DNA from: Aspergillus flavus
Lineage: Eukaryota > Ascomycota > Eurotiomycetes > Eurotiales > Aspergillaceae
Length of the DNA: 64,000 bases
Direction of reading: 5' to 3'
Assembly (NCBI RefSeq): GCF_009017415.1
Contig: NC_092406.1
Location: forward strand, 4,898,001 to 4,962,000
Position 1 is the stretch's first letter, and every line of letters starts with the position of its first letter. Shown here piece by piece: positions 23,831 through 37,053 of this stretch. Both the position numbers and the translations under genes were made by a program. A model generated the notes under the pieces. The model saw only the letters and a program-made list of their open reading frames with translations. It ran no database searches and was not told the DNA's origin.

Positions 23831-25243
23831 GGTGAAAGACCACGAAGCGGAGGCATTGAGTGCTGTTACTTGAGGACTGCGTTACCATTGAGAGCGTTGG
23901 ACCTTTATACTTAGGCTAGTTGGTACAAGCTTCATCAAGATATTACTGAAACACTGGGTTATCTACCATTCATTATCTAGTATCCACAGTCTGATAACAA
24001 CAATTAGTGGAGCACATCGAGCATGATGTCCTACCCCAGGTTCGAGCATAGTATTATGGCGTGGGGGTGTGAGGAGTGGCAAGGAGAAGGCCAATCAAAA
24101 TAGATACCATATGAAATTGCCTCTTTGGTATTCTGAGTCTAGGCAGGTCCAAGCGATAGATCGCTTATCGCCATGGAATCTGGGTGCTCTGGCGTTGACC
24201 TGGGAATCCCGCTGAAATGACACTATGTGGACCTTAGTGCTGGATTTTCGTTCACACTAAACCCACACCATCATCGATCAGGGAAAGGAGGCAGATACGT
24301 GATTTGTTGCTTATTGTGCTAAGCATCAGCAAACCTGGGACAAGAATTCTTCGCGTCGACCTTCCAATGACCTGCAGTTTATCTCCATACCTGATACTTG
24401 ATAACCGTGTCTTAAGTTACCTTTAATTGTCAAAATCAATGACATCGAGACTTGGAGATATCTTATGTGCTTGTGAGGGCTGCATATCAAGAGTGTTGAG
24501 TTTTGATATACAGCCAAAACTCATACTCTGTTTCTAATCTAGAGTCTCTCCTGACCCCAGGGCTAGTCTGCCCTTTTATCATGACGAATATCCCTATGAC
24601 ACTCCAAGAACTTTTCTACCCAGTGGAAATCTTGCTAGAAGCTCGTGGTTCATATAATTAGAAAATGGTCGATTTCCTCAGGTCTCTAGGTGGGCTTTAA
24701 AAACATATAGGAGCGAAAAAAAAAATTAAAATAAAAATAAAAAGGAAGGGGTGGGGGCCTCGAATATAGTGGATCAGGAGCATACATAGCTTGCATTTAT
24801 CATTGTTTAGGGTAAAGCTTGACGCATGTAGTTGTAGCCTTCGCCAGCCAGTTCTAGCCTCTAGGCGCCATTCTCAAGCCCTAAGTCGGCCACCGACACA
24901 ACTACTAATGTATACATAACATCTGGCTCTTTCGGGAACGTCGTGTGCGATCGTGACGGATCGATGATTGATGGTACGATGTGAGGTCCTCAATAATTCT
25001 ATACAGATACACTATCTGAAATCACAATCTAGTTGAAGAAATGTTGGTATCAAGACCTGTTAACTCTATACCATGATTTACATGGTGATTCTGTGACAAG
25101 AAGGCGGTGAATGAAGGAACTGCTCGGAATATCTGCATTTTATGGACGCCACTCAAGAGCAACATTGCCCCAACTGATGCATGAAGTTAAAGTAAGTAGG
25201 CAGTAGTTTGTCTTATCGAAAGAACTGCTAGATCTGGACTATA
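23831..25243. other. Divergent intergenic region, transporter and zinc-finger genes
   Basis: This is 1.4 kb between two divergent genes. It is AT-rich with an A-rich run at about 24,716-24,745, and presumably carries both promoters. I see no gene; the minus-strand frame at 24,326-24,517 is short and featureless. Confidence 0.5.
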
Positions 25244-27156
25244 ATGTCGCATGGGGATCTCCCTGGCCAGCGGGAGGATATCAACTCGCTCACGGCGAGT
25301 GACACAGGAGATGACGGTCAGTCCAAGTCTGCCTGCAGAAAAAAAGAGCCGTTAACTCACTGTTTTCTATAGTCAATTTGGCCTTAGATCCCAGCTTGTT
25401 TGACTTCTCTTTCCCTTATATACCACCGTTATCTGAGCTGTGCCCTGTCAACTCATTGGAGACCGATCAGCAACTTGGTCAACATTCAGCACCACAGCCC
25501 AACTTTCTAGATTATGGTCTAGGCAGAGAAAATCAACTAGTGTCGCCTGAGGATGTCTTTATTGACAGAAGTGCGTGGTTGCCTACTGGCTCAGACCTCC
25601 ACCAACTAGACAGCCTTCTTCCGGAGGTTTCGAACACCATGGCTGACGGCACTTCGGCGACTGAACCAGACGTTAGTGCTCAAGAACCTGAGCCTACTAA
25701 GCCAGGTTTCAGCCAAGGCGTATCTGAACAGACCAATACACCCTCCAGCGATCGTACTGGTCTCCCCCGGCGCAGGAGTCGCTATTTGATCCGACAGCAG
25801 CATGAACAGAGCGGCCCGATTTTTATTCCAAATACGAATGCAATGGATCCCATGGAGAGATGGCGTGAATCTCCACCAGAGGATGAGCCGGCGTCTATAT
25901 CAGCCATTTTGGATGCGTTGAGAAAAACTCCAACCCAGCGGTCGACTCAGAGGAGCAGCCGCCCGGATACACGCAACACAGGGCACAATGCGTTCCGCCA
26001 TTATAGGCGAGCTCCGTCCGCAACAAGCGGCGAATCGAGTGGTTCATCAAATGCGTCTTTCGGCTCCGCCCTATCGCACTCCCCTTCAGATGATCCTTCA
26101 AGCCGTATCTCTAAAGGTCGAGCCAGCAAAAATACCGTGCGGGCACGAGGAAAACCCGATAAGCCTCGGCGATTTTGCTGTACTTTCTGTTGTGATAGGT
26201 TCAGGAGCAGATATGACTGGGCTCGGCATGAGAAATCTCTCCATCTGAATTTGGAGGCGTGGTACTGCGCTCCCCATGGGACCACCGTCTTTTCAAGAGT
26301 GACAGGAAGAAAACACTGTGCGTTTTGTAACGCACTGGATCCTAGTGTAGCACACCTCGATCAACATAACCATAATGGATGCCATGGTGACTCTGACAAG
26401 CGCCGCTCCTTTCGTCGCAAAGATCATCTAGTGCAGCATCTGCGCCTCGTGCATAATGTCGACACTTTGCCTCTCATCGACGATTGGAAGATTTCACATT
26501 CTGCTGTCCCGTCACGTTGCGGGTTCTGTGAGCACAGTATGGACACTTGGGAACAACGAGTTGACCACTTGGCTGAACATTTCCGGAAAAATGCTACAAT
26601 GAAAGATTGGAAAGGCGATCACGGATTTCCACCCTCCATTGCTGCGCAGGTTACGAACTCTTTACCCCCTTATTTGATAGCCGAGGAGTCTCAGAGTCAG
26701 ATTCCATTTTCTGCGACCAACACACACGTCCAGGATCATTTTGCACAGATCTCGTCGCGCGCCCATTATCTCATTGAAGAGCAGAAAGCGAGCCCGGACA
26801 AAGTAGCCGAAGATGCCCAAGCAGAGGCTGTCGCTAAGCAAAACATTTCCATGTCGGAGCTCAGCTCCTTTACACAGGTTCTTACACTGCATTTAAGTCG
26901 CTATGCTCAAGAGAAAATAAAACAGGGTGTCATGCCTACGGACGATATGTTTCAACAAGAAGCAAGACGAGTCCTTTACGACTCCGAGGACTCGTGGAAT
27001 CAAACTATCGCTGATAACCCGGAATGGCTCTCCGCATTTCGTCATCTACACTGTGCGGACAGAAACAATATCGAGACCGAACCTGGAGGTGTAGATCGCC
27101 ATTTGGAAGATACCCCTCAGACTGGTATGGGGATGAATCAATCTGACCACCTTTGA
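25244..27156 (+). CDS. C2H2-like zinc-finger protein, putative transcription regulator
   Basis: The start is supplied by a small first exon. ATG at 25244 (MSHGDLPGQREDINSL) runs to 25316, a 56-bp intron (25317-25372) ends TTTTCTATAG, and the second exon runs to 27156, giving 618 aa. The long frame alone begins with TTG. The N-terminal 270 residues are low-complexity (Ser, Pro, Glu, Arg). Finger 1 is CTFCCDRFRSRYDWARHEK with H-x4-H. An irregular His/Cys-rich middle (HCAFCNALDPSVAHLDQH) and a half-finger (FRRKDHLVQHLRLVH) follow. A third finger is CGFCEHSMDTWEQRVDHL with H-x3-H. This arrangement occurs in a fungal family of presumed regulators of unknown target. I do not name a gene. Confidence 0.82.
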
Positions 27157-28553
27157 TAGATATACTTTGTTATGTTAAGTTCATACCATACTCTGTATTC
27201 ATCTGCTGTTGTCCTTCTCCCCCATCTTTCCCTTCCGTTGTATCCGCCACACCCACACCCTATATAGAGCGGATCACTACAGACACGTCCTTCGTCTATC
27301 ACGTCTAGCCATATACTCGACTCATTGCCGTACGTGACATTAGTCACCCACTGCTGAAGCACAGGGCATGTTAAAATTTGATCCATTCGAGAGTCAGTAC
27401 CCATTTGCTTTCAAGGTCTCCATCGGCTAGGTGCCCATCCACTTGGGAGAAATGGTAGAGCGTCTCGTGAGTTTAGTCAAGCACGGATTGCCTTATGAAA
27501 CCGAGCAGTTATAGCGTAATGCAAGACACTCACGGACGACTACAGCACAAGAGATCCATGGGGTACAATCTCTGCCACCTCCCATCCTGATGCTGCAGGC
27601 CATCGCGCGGGCCATGATATCGGTGAATATTTTATTGGCTAATTATGTGACATGGTCTGAAGGGACTGACTTGGGTTTATCGGTTCAGGTGGCTTGGAGT
27701 CCAGAAGCGTCGAGTTTGTTGAGGCTAGAGGTGCGAAAAGGCTGACCATCAGTTAATCGGTGAACTGAGGGAGGTAGGAACCCATCGAGAGACATTCTCG
27801 GTGGACAAAGGCGATTACGGCTTGTAGTGCTCACGGACCTATCACACAGAAAGCATTAAGAAGTGCTTGTGGATAACAACCTATTTTAATGGGAACAACT
27901 GCGCTTAATACTGGTGACGCCTTCGAGAGGGTCAAAGAAGGCACAGCCAACAACATACTTGATCTCTGTCTCGATCGCTTCAGTTGCTATTGATGATGAA
28001 AACTCTTCATTCTCTGCTGATAGAACGTATTTCGTGCGTTAACCGAGACTAGGAAGACACAGCAGATGTTGAAAAGGGCGTCAAGGACACGGCGTAAGGT
28101 GTAAGACGGCAGTTGAAAATCTACACCAACTCAGACGTACTTGGCAGAAGCGCCACTTCGCCTCTCCCTTGGGACTGCTGGGAATTAGCAGATCGCTTCG
28201 AGTCCGACGTAAAATCGCTCCTACGTGCAGAAATCAATGCCGAAGTTGTTATCCCGAGAGGCGTAGGGCGTAGGGCGCGGCGGGCAGATTCTCCACCGGG
28301 AAACCGACCCGAATCGAAGTGCTGAAAGACAGTCCTTTACACCCTATCACGCCCTATGGGCTTCAATTATTGTATATATAACTTATCCACATGAAGTATA
28401 TTCTAGCTAGCCTGCTGATCGGAATGTCTAAAAATCAAGTTCGTTGTCATTCCACTCCCAGTGCGATTGTTCCGTGTCAAGCACGGGCTCTTGACATCGC
28501 CTTTATCTCGACCAGTTTCAAAGATCAACTGTTTACCGGCACGACCCTTTACT
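27157..28553. other. Intergenic region, possible small unresolved gene on minus strand
   Basis: This is 1.4 kb. On the minus strand there are short open stretches near 27,800-27,690 (start MSLDGFLPPSVHRLTDG), 27,630-27,540 and 27,404-27,138. Their codons look partly protein-like, but I could not join them into a convincing gene. On the plus strand the frame open before 28554 (from 28461) has no ATG. Otherwise this is promoter for the reductase. Confidence 0.35.
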
Positions 28554-29606
28554 ATGCCTCATTCAGAGTCATCACCAAGGATCCATGTTCTCGGACTTGG
28601 AAGTATCGGCACCTTCACCGCCCATGGTCTGTCCGAAATCCCCAGCAAGCCCTCCGTCACTCTCCTTCTCCATCGCGAATCGCTACTAGGCGGATATCAG
28701 GAGAACGGAAACCAAATCCTACTTACAACACGAGAAGGATCCCAAATAGGGCACAGCGGCTACGACCTGGAGGTATACCGGGAAAGGGGATGGTATCCTG
28801 TGCCTTCATCACCATCCTCAGAAGCCCTAACCAGCAACATCTCCCACCTCATCATCAGCGTCAAAGCAACACAAACCGTTGCAGCACTACAACCCCTCAA
28901 GCACCGTCTAGACGCCAGATCCACCATCTTATTCCTCCAAAACGGCAGCGGCATGATCGACGAAGTCAACGAAACATTATTCCCCAACCCCCAGACACGA
29001 CCCAACTACATAATAGGAGTCATCTCGCACGGCGTAACGCTCAATCGACCACTCAACGTCACGCACACTGGCTTCGCCGCAATGTCCTTCGGACTAGTTC
29101 CCCGCTCACAAGAAGCACCTCATTCCCAGGAATCTTCATGTTCATACCTACTAGATCATCTCCCCCTGTCGCCCCGGCTAAACGCAACATCCTACCCCTA
29201 CACGGAAGTCCTGCAGATTCAGCTTGAAAAACTAGCCGTCAATGCCTTCTGCAACCCTCTTTGTGCTTTGAATGATGCGAAGAATGGTTTTCTCTTCACC
29301 ATCCCCGATACGCGGAGGGAGATTCTCACGGAGATCTCGAATGTCGTGCTTGCGTTACCGGAATTGAGGGGTGTGGCGGGTGTAAAGGAGCGGTTTGCTG
29401 TGGATAGGTTGGAAGCGACGGTGAATGCAATCCTGATTAAGACTGCTGAGACGACGTGTTCGATGGTGTGGGATTTGAGGGCTGGACGCGAGACGGAGGT
29501 GAGGTTCATCAACGGGTATTGGGTGAGGAGGGGGAGGGAGGTTGGGGTGAGGACGCCGGTGAATGAGTACTTGGTGGAGGAGGTGACGAAAAGGAGTCGT
29601 AGATAA
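28554..29606 (+). CDS. 2-dehydropantoate 2-reductase (ketopantoate reductase, PanE/Pan5 type)
   Basis: This reduces ketopantoate to pantoate with NADPH in pantothenate/CoA synthesis. It is a single exon of 350 aa. The first ATG is at 28554 (MPHSESSPRIHVLG); upstream the frame stays open for 31 codons but only from GTG. The Rossmann dinucleotide motif is GLGSIG at about residue 15. ISVKATQTVAALQPL matches the family VK-x-Q region, followed by FLQNGSGM. The C-terminal domain has the conserved KLAVNAFCNPLCALND, where the Lys and Asn are expected catalytic/substrate residues. Family paralogues act on other 2-keto acids, so the substrate is inferred. The GC-rich 3' half differs somewhat in codon use from the 5' half. 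Confidence 0.87.
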   Translation: MPHSESSPRIHVLGLGSIGTFTAHGLSEIPSKPSVTLLLHRESLLGGYQENGNQILLTTREGSQIGHSGYDLEVYRERGWYPVPSSPSSEALTSNISHLIISVKATQTVAALQPLKHRLDARSTILFLQNGSGMIDEVNETLFPNPQTRPNYIIGVISHGVTLNRPLNVTHTGFAAMSFGLVPRSQEAPHSQESSCSYLLDHLPLSPRLNATSYPYTEVLQIQLEKLAVNAFCNPLCALNDAKNGFLFTIPDTRREILTEISNVVLALPELRGVAGVKERFAVDRLEATVNAILIKTAETTCSMVWDLRAGRETEVRFINGYWVRRGREVGVRTPVNEYLVEEVTKRSRR

Positions 29607-31550
29607 TGGAAATAAACATAGTATTGAAAAGTCTTCTTTCGTATAAATAGTTTCTTGGTTGAAATTATCCGTGGTACAGAGTCCAGCACGTAGTTTGCAT
29701 CATTGTGAACACCACGACCTATCAACATCATCTACGCTGCCTAATAATTATTCATTTTTGGTGACGCAGCTGCATGAAGTATGTTAACAGGGTGCAATGC
29801 GATCTTCTTTCAAGACGACAATGTATTTCGATCATATCCACTGGGTATTACATATTGAACAATATACTCAATCTCAGCCCTAAGCTGGATGGGGATGACC
29901 GCATACGGAAATCCAGCAGATCCCTTTTCTTCTGCTTGCTCCAGTCATTTCTCCATTATCTCGTTCATGTACTTTGTATAGGCTATGTTCCTTCCTAGCT
30001 AGTTTCCCTAGAACGCACGAGATCCATGATCTTTTCTCAGTTCAATACGATAAAGACGATTGGGAGTAAGGTCTGATAAAACAATGTTAGCGCTTTACAT
30101 CAGCAGCAACAGATCGAGGCATGACTAACCAACTCACATATTGACCGTTTCGCAGCAACGAATGCGTCGTTGGTAGTTACAAAGCTGAGGTATGCCCCAG
30201 GACCCAAGGATTTCGATCTCAACTGATGGAAAACATGATATGCTTGGTAGTTTGATTGTAAGAGTCTACTCTACGCTTGTCGCTTTCTGCTTTTATTCTT
30301 TCCGTCCCTTGAAACGGTAGTCAATAGTACCATATACTCTCTTCAGATATACTTATGTGAGAGTAAAACCACTTTCGCTGTGTATCAAACGCCCATTGGC
30401 CGTGTAGATAAGTAAATCCTGGAATATAAAATATGTCTCCAAGGATACCATGGATAGTCCCTAGGCTACTTGACATCACTATGATTGTTAGTCAAACTTG
30501 CGTGACACACAATATATCTGACTCGAAATCTTTCACATTTCGCTCAAGTACTAGTAAAGCCCTACAACCTACAGGTGGATGCGAACCGCAGACGCAGACT
30601 CCGGACAATTGCTATGAAAACCACATCCAAAATAAGACCAATCACTTCCCATGACAAATCCTTCTCCAAAAAAAAAAAACACGTAGCAGCGCATCAGAAC
30701 TGATATCTTTCAACTGGCGTGGTACTATAACCAACCGACCGATGAAAAAGTACATGTTGGATATATTTTACCCGTAGTACCAGACTAGTTCTACCGACAA
30801 CATTGGTATCAATGGAGTGGATATCTGCTGACGATGCATACGTCCAGTACTGTCTTCTACATCCTACAATCCCCAACATCCAACCCGATTAAAAATAGAA
30901 AAGACGGCGATAAGAAAAAGTTCCAAATCCCAAACAACAGGGCGCTTGACGATACCGTCTATCAGGATTTCTCAAAGGGATGCGCTAAAACGTTCTAGCG
31001 GGGGATCAAGTTCCCCACCCGTTATGCAGCGTCAGCAACACAAAAGCAAACACCATATCCAGTGGAAAGCACAACCCAGCGGCAAAGGGTCGAGTTGCTT
31101 TGGCTCTTGGTCTGCATGTCGCTGAAATCAGGCAATTCCGGGGATATTCCTTGGTATGTGCATTACATTCTGGCGGGATGTACAGTGTGCATACAGGTGT
31201 ACCAGGCGCTAATGCACAGCCCACTAGAAATTCCAAGACATGGGAAGGGACGCAAAGGTTAAGGAGAGCAGGATGCAAAACGGTTGAAGGCAGACGGTAG
31301 GTAGGCGCAGGGTAGTGGGGTATTGGAGGTCTCATCCATGATGGAATCGAGCGATTCCATGCAGGGGGTGGTTGGGCGTATCGCTGTGATTCAAGATCGG
31401 TGTAATTGGAGTCGAGTCAACCGCGACGGAACCCCTCATCCCCTGTCTGGACTTTGAGCGTGTTTCATAATGGTGATCTAATTGTCTCTGGACGATGAGG
31501 AGAGGACAAGTGGTCTCGTGACCATGGTTGAGGTATTTGCTTCGGCGATA

Positions 31551-31564
31551 GAGAGAGAGAGAGA
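31551..31564. repeat. GA dinucleotide microsatellite
   Basis: GAGAGA tract inside the gene-poor region. Confidence 0.8.
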
Positions 31565-32095
31565 TACGTCTAGAAACTCAATTACCCCGAGAAATATATA
31601 ACCTAAACTAGTACTAGTAGACTATTATTGATAGCCGGGGGTGGCGAACCTCTCTTTGAATAATTCTACGATCTTCCCCCTCAAGCCCCGTTGCACACAA
31701 TACAGGATATATGCAGAGGTGGCAGGCAAGGGGGCAAAAGACCACTTACATATGATATGCGCGGTAGATGATCTGTACCGATGTTGCCGTCTAGACGCAT
31801 ATCTTCAGTGGGGATCTGTTGTAAGCGCCACAGTCAAGTGGGCGGTTTATTTGGTTTTTGCTGCATGAACGTCTGCTTTTTTCTTTCCTGATGAGGGGTA
31901 ACATAGATTCGTAATACTTGCAGTTGCTGATGAAGTGTCTCAAATCCCAAAAGAGTTGCCAGGGTGGAACAGATTTCCGATTAGGGATTTGTAGGGGGTT
32001 ATCGAAGGTTCTCCTTATCCACTAAAGCGTACACTGTACGGGGGGTCCCAAGATGGCGAACACTCCCTGTTACCAGTACCGGGGGTCCCTTCGTT

Positions 32096-32113
32096 ACTAG
32101 TAGGACTACTAGT
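32096..32113. repeat. Perfect inverted repeat ACTAGTAG-GA-CTACTAGT
   Basis: Two 8-bp arms around a 2-bp spacer. It could be a dimeric protein-binding site or a short hairpin. The half-site ACTAGT occurs several times in the surrounding 6 kb. Confidence 0.6.
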
Positions 32114-33659
32114 GCCACCCCACGTATAGGAAAAGACAAAGACCATGCGATTGAGGGATCACAGACCAAATAATCAGACCACAAATTGACTTCCTCATGG
32201 AAGTTGGTCATGTGCCCCCCCAGGAAATCTGGGGAACCCGAAGTGGATCTCAGCCACGTACGGTATCGGTAAACTCGGTAATCTTACCCAGAGCCCGCCT
32301 GCTGGAGTTATTGAAGTCTCGCAAGCAGGAGATTTCCCAGACGCGACTTTTGTCTGTCGGAGGAATTGTGAACACAACCAAGCCTCCGGGAAGATCGTGC
32401 GGGGTAAATAAAGTAGTGATACTTCTTCGATTCAAAGAGGCAACGAGTGTCGCGGATGGACCACCATCAGTTGGTTGATCCCTGAATGTATATCGGATGT
32501 ATGTACTTTGTTGATGTTGCCAGCCTGGCAATGGCTGGTTATTTCACTTGGTTGGTGGGTTCTCTATCACTGCCCCCCTTGAAGATTAGATGATTGCTGG
32601 GATTAATCAAATGAGATAGGGAACGTTATCCAGACCCCGTCTCTGATATCATCGACTGGGAAACACGCTTATCACGATTATCTACCGTCATACCCAGCGA
32701 TAACAGCCCCCTCCTCCATTCCAAAACTTGAAGAGCAGTCCATCTCCAGTTATTAGCGTTGGAGCTGATAACAACCGATTAGGTTTCCTATCGCAACATT
32801 GTTGTTGGGCCCAATACTGCTATCACCATGGGAATCGTCGTTACACTGGTCTACGAGAATTATGCCTAAATCTATTCAGCTCATTCACGCCAATCAGGGG
32901 GGTTCCAACCATCGACCCAAGAAAGGGTAATCATCCACACCTGCCACCAATTTATGATGATGAGGTGGCCAGATTACACAGTGAGCTCATTGTAGAACGA
33001 TTCCTCAGCCGGGGGACAACCGAGGCGGATGGAAAGAACGGAAGATATCCCCGGGGGTCAATCCAGAACTCAACTCAATCGAAGATCAAAGAACACTTGT
33101 TATAAATCTTTCCAACCGACGAGTCACGAGCCCGAGTCGTAGTAGTAGTAAGTAGTGTTGTTGATGGGATCGTACTGGTACTTCGTGTGGTTGACCAACA
33201 ACAACCGGTCCTCGGAAGGGTTGGGGACTTTTCGAAGATCGATCGCGTGATCCTTACCAGGGTGTGTGACCTGAGGCCAATCGAGTTCGTCCGGACGGAG
33301 AACCACTATGCTTGAGGACCCGTGGACGATGCCAACCCGACCCTTGACCAATTCTTAGTTGTGGTCTTTTATGAAGTGCATACAGGCAGTTGAGACACGC
33401 AACCACCTACTGCAAGGACAAACCTTACAGGCACACTCGACGAGGCGGTCAAGCGGCTGCAGCGTTTTCTTCTCCCTCACCGCCAAACAGATCTAACATT
33501 TTTTGGCAGGCTGGCATGTTCCTTAGTCACTTTGTATGGAGCAAGTAAGCATGCCATGCCAGCCACGGGGTCGCTGGTCGAAACGTCAATCTCCCTCGAG
33601 GCCGGGGCATTCGTGTCATTCGAGCTGTACTACATCATACGTTCATCTCCCCATCTCTT

Positions 33660-33670
33660 CCCCCCCCCCC
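33660..33670. repeat. Homopolymer C tract (11 C)
   Basis: Run of C within a pyrimidine-rich segment. No function is inferred. Confidence 0.8.
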
Positions 33671-36634
33671 TTCCCCGCCTCCTGTCCTGATAGATATTCA
33701 ATCCTGAAACGTGAAGGACACACAATCAACCCCCCGCAAAACTGGGTCCAGAGCCGTGCCAGTTGCCCAAGTCGTTCACTACTCACTGGAGAAGGTATTC
33801 CGCGTGGAGGAGAAATGGGAATTCAACGTTTGGGTCGCGACTCCAAAACAGAGAAAGTGTGTGGTTCATTCATCCGGTTTCCCTGGGACCAAGATCGGAC
33901 GAACCATGAGCATGTCAAACCCTCTAAACTTCGGACAGAGAAAGTGATCTGAAAAATTAGACCCCAAAGAGCAAACAAAGTTCTGCATTCATTGAAAAGA
34001 AAAGACATTAAATCAAATAAACTCGAAAGGAAAGCACAGGTACATCCGTAGTACAAATTATTCATCATCATCTGCACTACCACACCAAAAAATTAATCTG
34101 CAACCATTTCATCTTCCCCATACACGCTATCCACAATGATCATCATTGAAGCTGCCCCGGGATTTTGTTTCTTCATTTTTAATTGTCGAGGGAGTGAATG
34201 CTGCCATTATTGGCCACCAGTCCACCTTTGTTGTGTTGGCGTCATGCAGCCTGGGAATAGTGCCAACTCGGCCATTCGTCATTGGCCCCGATCGGCATTA
34301 GCGGCAGTGTGAGGGTCCGAAAATGGAGTAGCGTTACCGCCACCGTTGCTCCGCCTTCGGGGCGAGGCAAAATCGAAAATGGAAGCAAATGATGATGATG
34401 TATCATTCATCATCACTCATGTGGAGTATCTCCCGTTACGTACTTCCAATCCCTTTCGCGGCCGAGAACGGAGAAGGAAAGGAACCTCAATCCGATAGGA
34501 CCGTGGATTTCTCATTACCCAAGGTCCTTCTATTTTTTGTCCTTGGTCTCGGTGGGTAGTAATTGCTATGAATGGTATCAGGAACTGACCACTGCATAAG
34601 GATGGAGACGGGGGGGAGGTGGAGGACCCTGGTCTGGACCTGCAGGAACTTGACCTTAGTCGGCACAGGACGGACCACGTCCCATGCTGCTGCTTGGATG
34701 CCCGGGGCGGCAGCCTGTAAACGGCGATACTACTCTCTAATATTATCTCCCGAATTGCTCCCCATCTGCCTTATTGATGCAATTAGGTATCAGCTATAGC
34801 ACACATGTCGTATTAACTTTGGACAGGCTGGCACTTATGCCACGCTATGTCCCGTGCTAAGTCTTTATTTTTCCCAATTAAGGACCCATAAACTTTGACT
34901 AGCGCATAAAAAGTCGCATGGTCTGTAGGTCAAGATGCTATCAATGCTCATATTGGGCTAGATAACATATTCGCGAACGATCACTCGGGCAATTGAGTAG
35001 TTCGTAGGAATGTCGGCTGGAGCTTCATCTGATGCAATTCTAAATGCCAGCCATCATGACAGCGGGTGGATTGATTGTACGGACAACAATGGGAGCGGGA
35101 ATGAATGCCTCGTAACAAAGGCAGCCAAGAATGGCCTCTTCCATCATCAAGAATTAAGAATATTACTAATAACCACATTCGATTTTGAATTCTTCGTCAT
35201 TTCTGACGCGATCGAATAATTGAACTGAAAAATTGGCTATCCAGTGGATGTAAAATATGTCTGAGCCATACATACCATACCTTCCCCCCCAACTTACAAT
35301 GGAGGGGGAAGAAGGGACACAACAAAAAAAGAGGAAGATAATCCATGACGACGAAAGTGATGATGATGATGGTGAAGATTAATCTTGGGGGGATGCAGTG
35401 ATATCCGTTCTGCCATGAAAGGTATGATTCATTCAGGGGGGTGTGGAGCCTATGCACCGGAAACAGTCTAGCCGCGTCTTCTGCTCAACCTGCATCCATC
35501 GAAGGTTGGTGGGCCGACGGAGATCGCACGTATCGTTACCACGAGGTACTGAAGGGCCTTTTTTACTGCTGGGCAGCATTTGGGGAAAACTTGGCAGTAT
35601 GACTAGTACGAGTAGTATACAGCACAGCACCTTATTGTTGGGGCACCTTTGGGGAACATTCGGACGCGGTATTGGTACGGTAATGAATCGTAATCATTGG
35701 CTGATCGGACTCCACCGTGTTGGTCCGACTACCCAGTCAGCAAAAAGCGCTCCGTCAGGTTCTCGCTCGTTCGCCCAGTTTCTGGCAGGGAGTGGATTGG
35801 CCTGCCCTCCACCCTCCTACTGAGAAGTAAAAGGTTCCGACTGCCGGTCCCAGTCCCATTTGACTGACTGTTTCGCCCCCCTCTGTTATCATCCGGACCT
35901 CCTTATCCATCATCCCTATCGCTCCTGCTGCCAACTTGATCCGCTCTGACTCGACTCTCTCAACCACCATCCACCTATACCTACCCATCACCATCTTCCT
36001 CTTTCCTTCTCTTTCCCCCCCTCTCTCCTATCACCTATCTTTCCTCTCCTCCCGTCTCTCCTCTGCACATTGCTCCTTCTCCGTTCTCCATCGTCCCCAA
36101 CACAGCTTCCGTCGCCACCCGTTATCGCCAATCTACAAGTGTCCTCGGACGTCCCTAATCGCCTCATCGCTGCAGCAAGAGAATATTAGGTTCAAAGCTT
36201 AGACTATACCAGCGTCAGCTCCTAATCCGATCTACTGCCCAAGTTTCTCTCCTCAGTCCAATCCGACCTGATATTGTAGTGCCACTGTCCTGTGCCTGCC
36301 CTTTCGAACACCTCGGGTGACTCATCCTCAAGCCAACGTGTAAGGTCACTTCGGACCCACGACTCTCATCCATCTGCCGACCGAAGTACTGCTACGTTTC
36401 ATCTTACACACATTGAGACTACGTGTGAGGGCGTCGACTTGCAAGACTAAGACCGACGACTTAGTTGTCCTAGACTCCACCGTTCGCAACCTGAGCCGGT
36501 TGCTGGTATTCGGTTCTTCAATTTGCCCAACCAAGGGAAATCTGAAGACGCCTGGTACCAGTTGTCCTGAGCTTCAGCGCTTCTATATATCAATCTCCTG
36601 CCAATCCAGGACTATTTCGTCGTTCAGTCAACCT

Positions 36635-36646
36635 ATGAGTCTATAG
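36635..36646 (+). promoter_or_regulatory. Minimal upstream ORF 1 (Met-Ser-Leu-stop)
   Basis: ATG AGT CTA TAG, the first ATG in the inferred kinase leader, about 685 nt before the main ATG. Confidence 0.5.
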
Positions 36647-36932
36647 CGTCATACCTCACTCCGACCCCTCCCCTGAGTCACGACCGCCCTTGTCCTTCAG
36701 CCTGGTGTTCGAAGGTCTTTAATAACGACAACTGTTTATACATCTGGCATTTACGATATCACGCAGCGTTTTTGATTTGCTCTTGCTCTTCGTCTTTACT
36801 TCCATCTTCCATCTCATTTGATTCGTTTTCTCGTCCATCCGCCGGACGTCGTCTTTCTCTTCAGCACTCCTTCTTTATCGCCATACTTAGTTGACTTTCG
36901 GCTTTCGCCCGCATCACTGAAACGATATACCG

Positions 36933-36944
36933 ATGAACCCATAA
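36933..36944 (+). promoter_or_regulatory. Minimal upstream ORF 2 (Met-Asn-Pro-stop)
   Basis: ATG AAC CCA TAA. Same length as the other two upstream ORFs of this leader. Confidence 0.5.
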
Positions 36945-37053
36945 CGGTCTCTACCAATTTCCTAGCGTTGTCAATTTCCTTTGGGTTTCTTTGACTTGCG
37001 CTCTGCGCTGACTCGTCCTCGTCTTATTTCCTTTTGTCCCATCTCATATTTAT

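Larger units (their letters stand above)
29607..35689. other. About 6 kb with no supportable gene
   Basis: Both strands hold only frames up to about 140 codons, with no start context, family motif or splice pattern I can defend. Contents: an A run near 30,668; a GA microsatellite at about 31,551-31,564; a perfect 18-bp inverted repeat at 32,096-32,113; a C run of 11 at 33,660-33,670; and a GAT/GAC-rich stretch near 35,345-35,375. The element ACTAGT recurs (about 30,549, 31,607, 32,096 and 35,600). It could be distal promoter of the kinase, noncoding RNA, or relics of decayed genes. Confidence 0.45.

Noticed and set aside
28461..28553. Mitochondrial-looking N-terminal extension of the ketopantoate reductase
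   Set aside because: The extension would need GTG as start codon; no ATG and no upstream splice supports it, so ATG 28554 is preferred.
28391..29227. Open frame of 278 codons overlapping the ketopantoate reductase
   Set aside because: It is in another frame of a well-supported gene; the Arg/His/Pro-rich product is a composition shadow.
31006..31335. Minus-strand frame of 109 codons in the gene-poor region
   Set aside because: Pro/Cys-rich with no motif, no splice context and no upstream promoter signal; likely chance.
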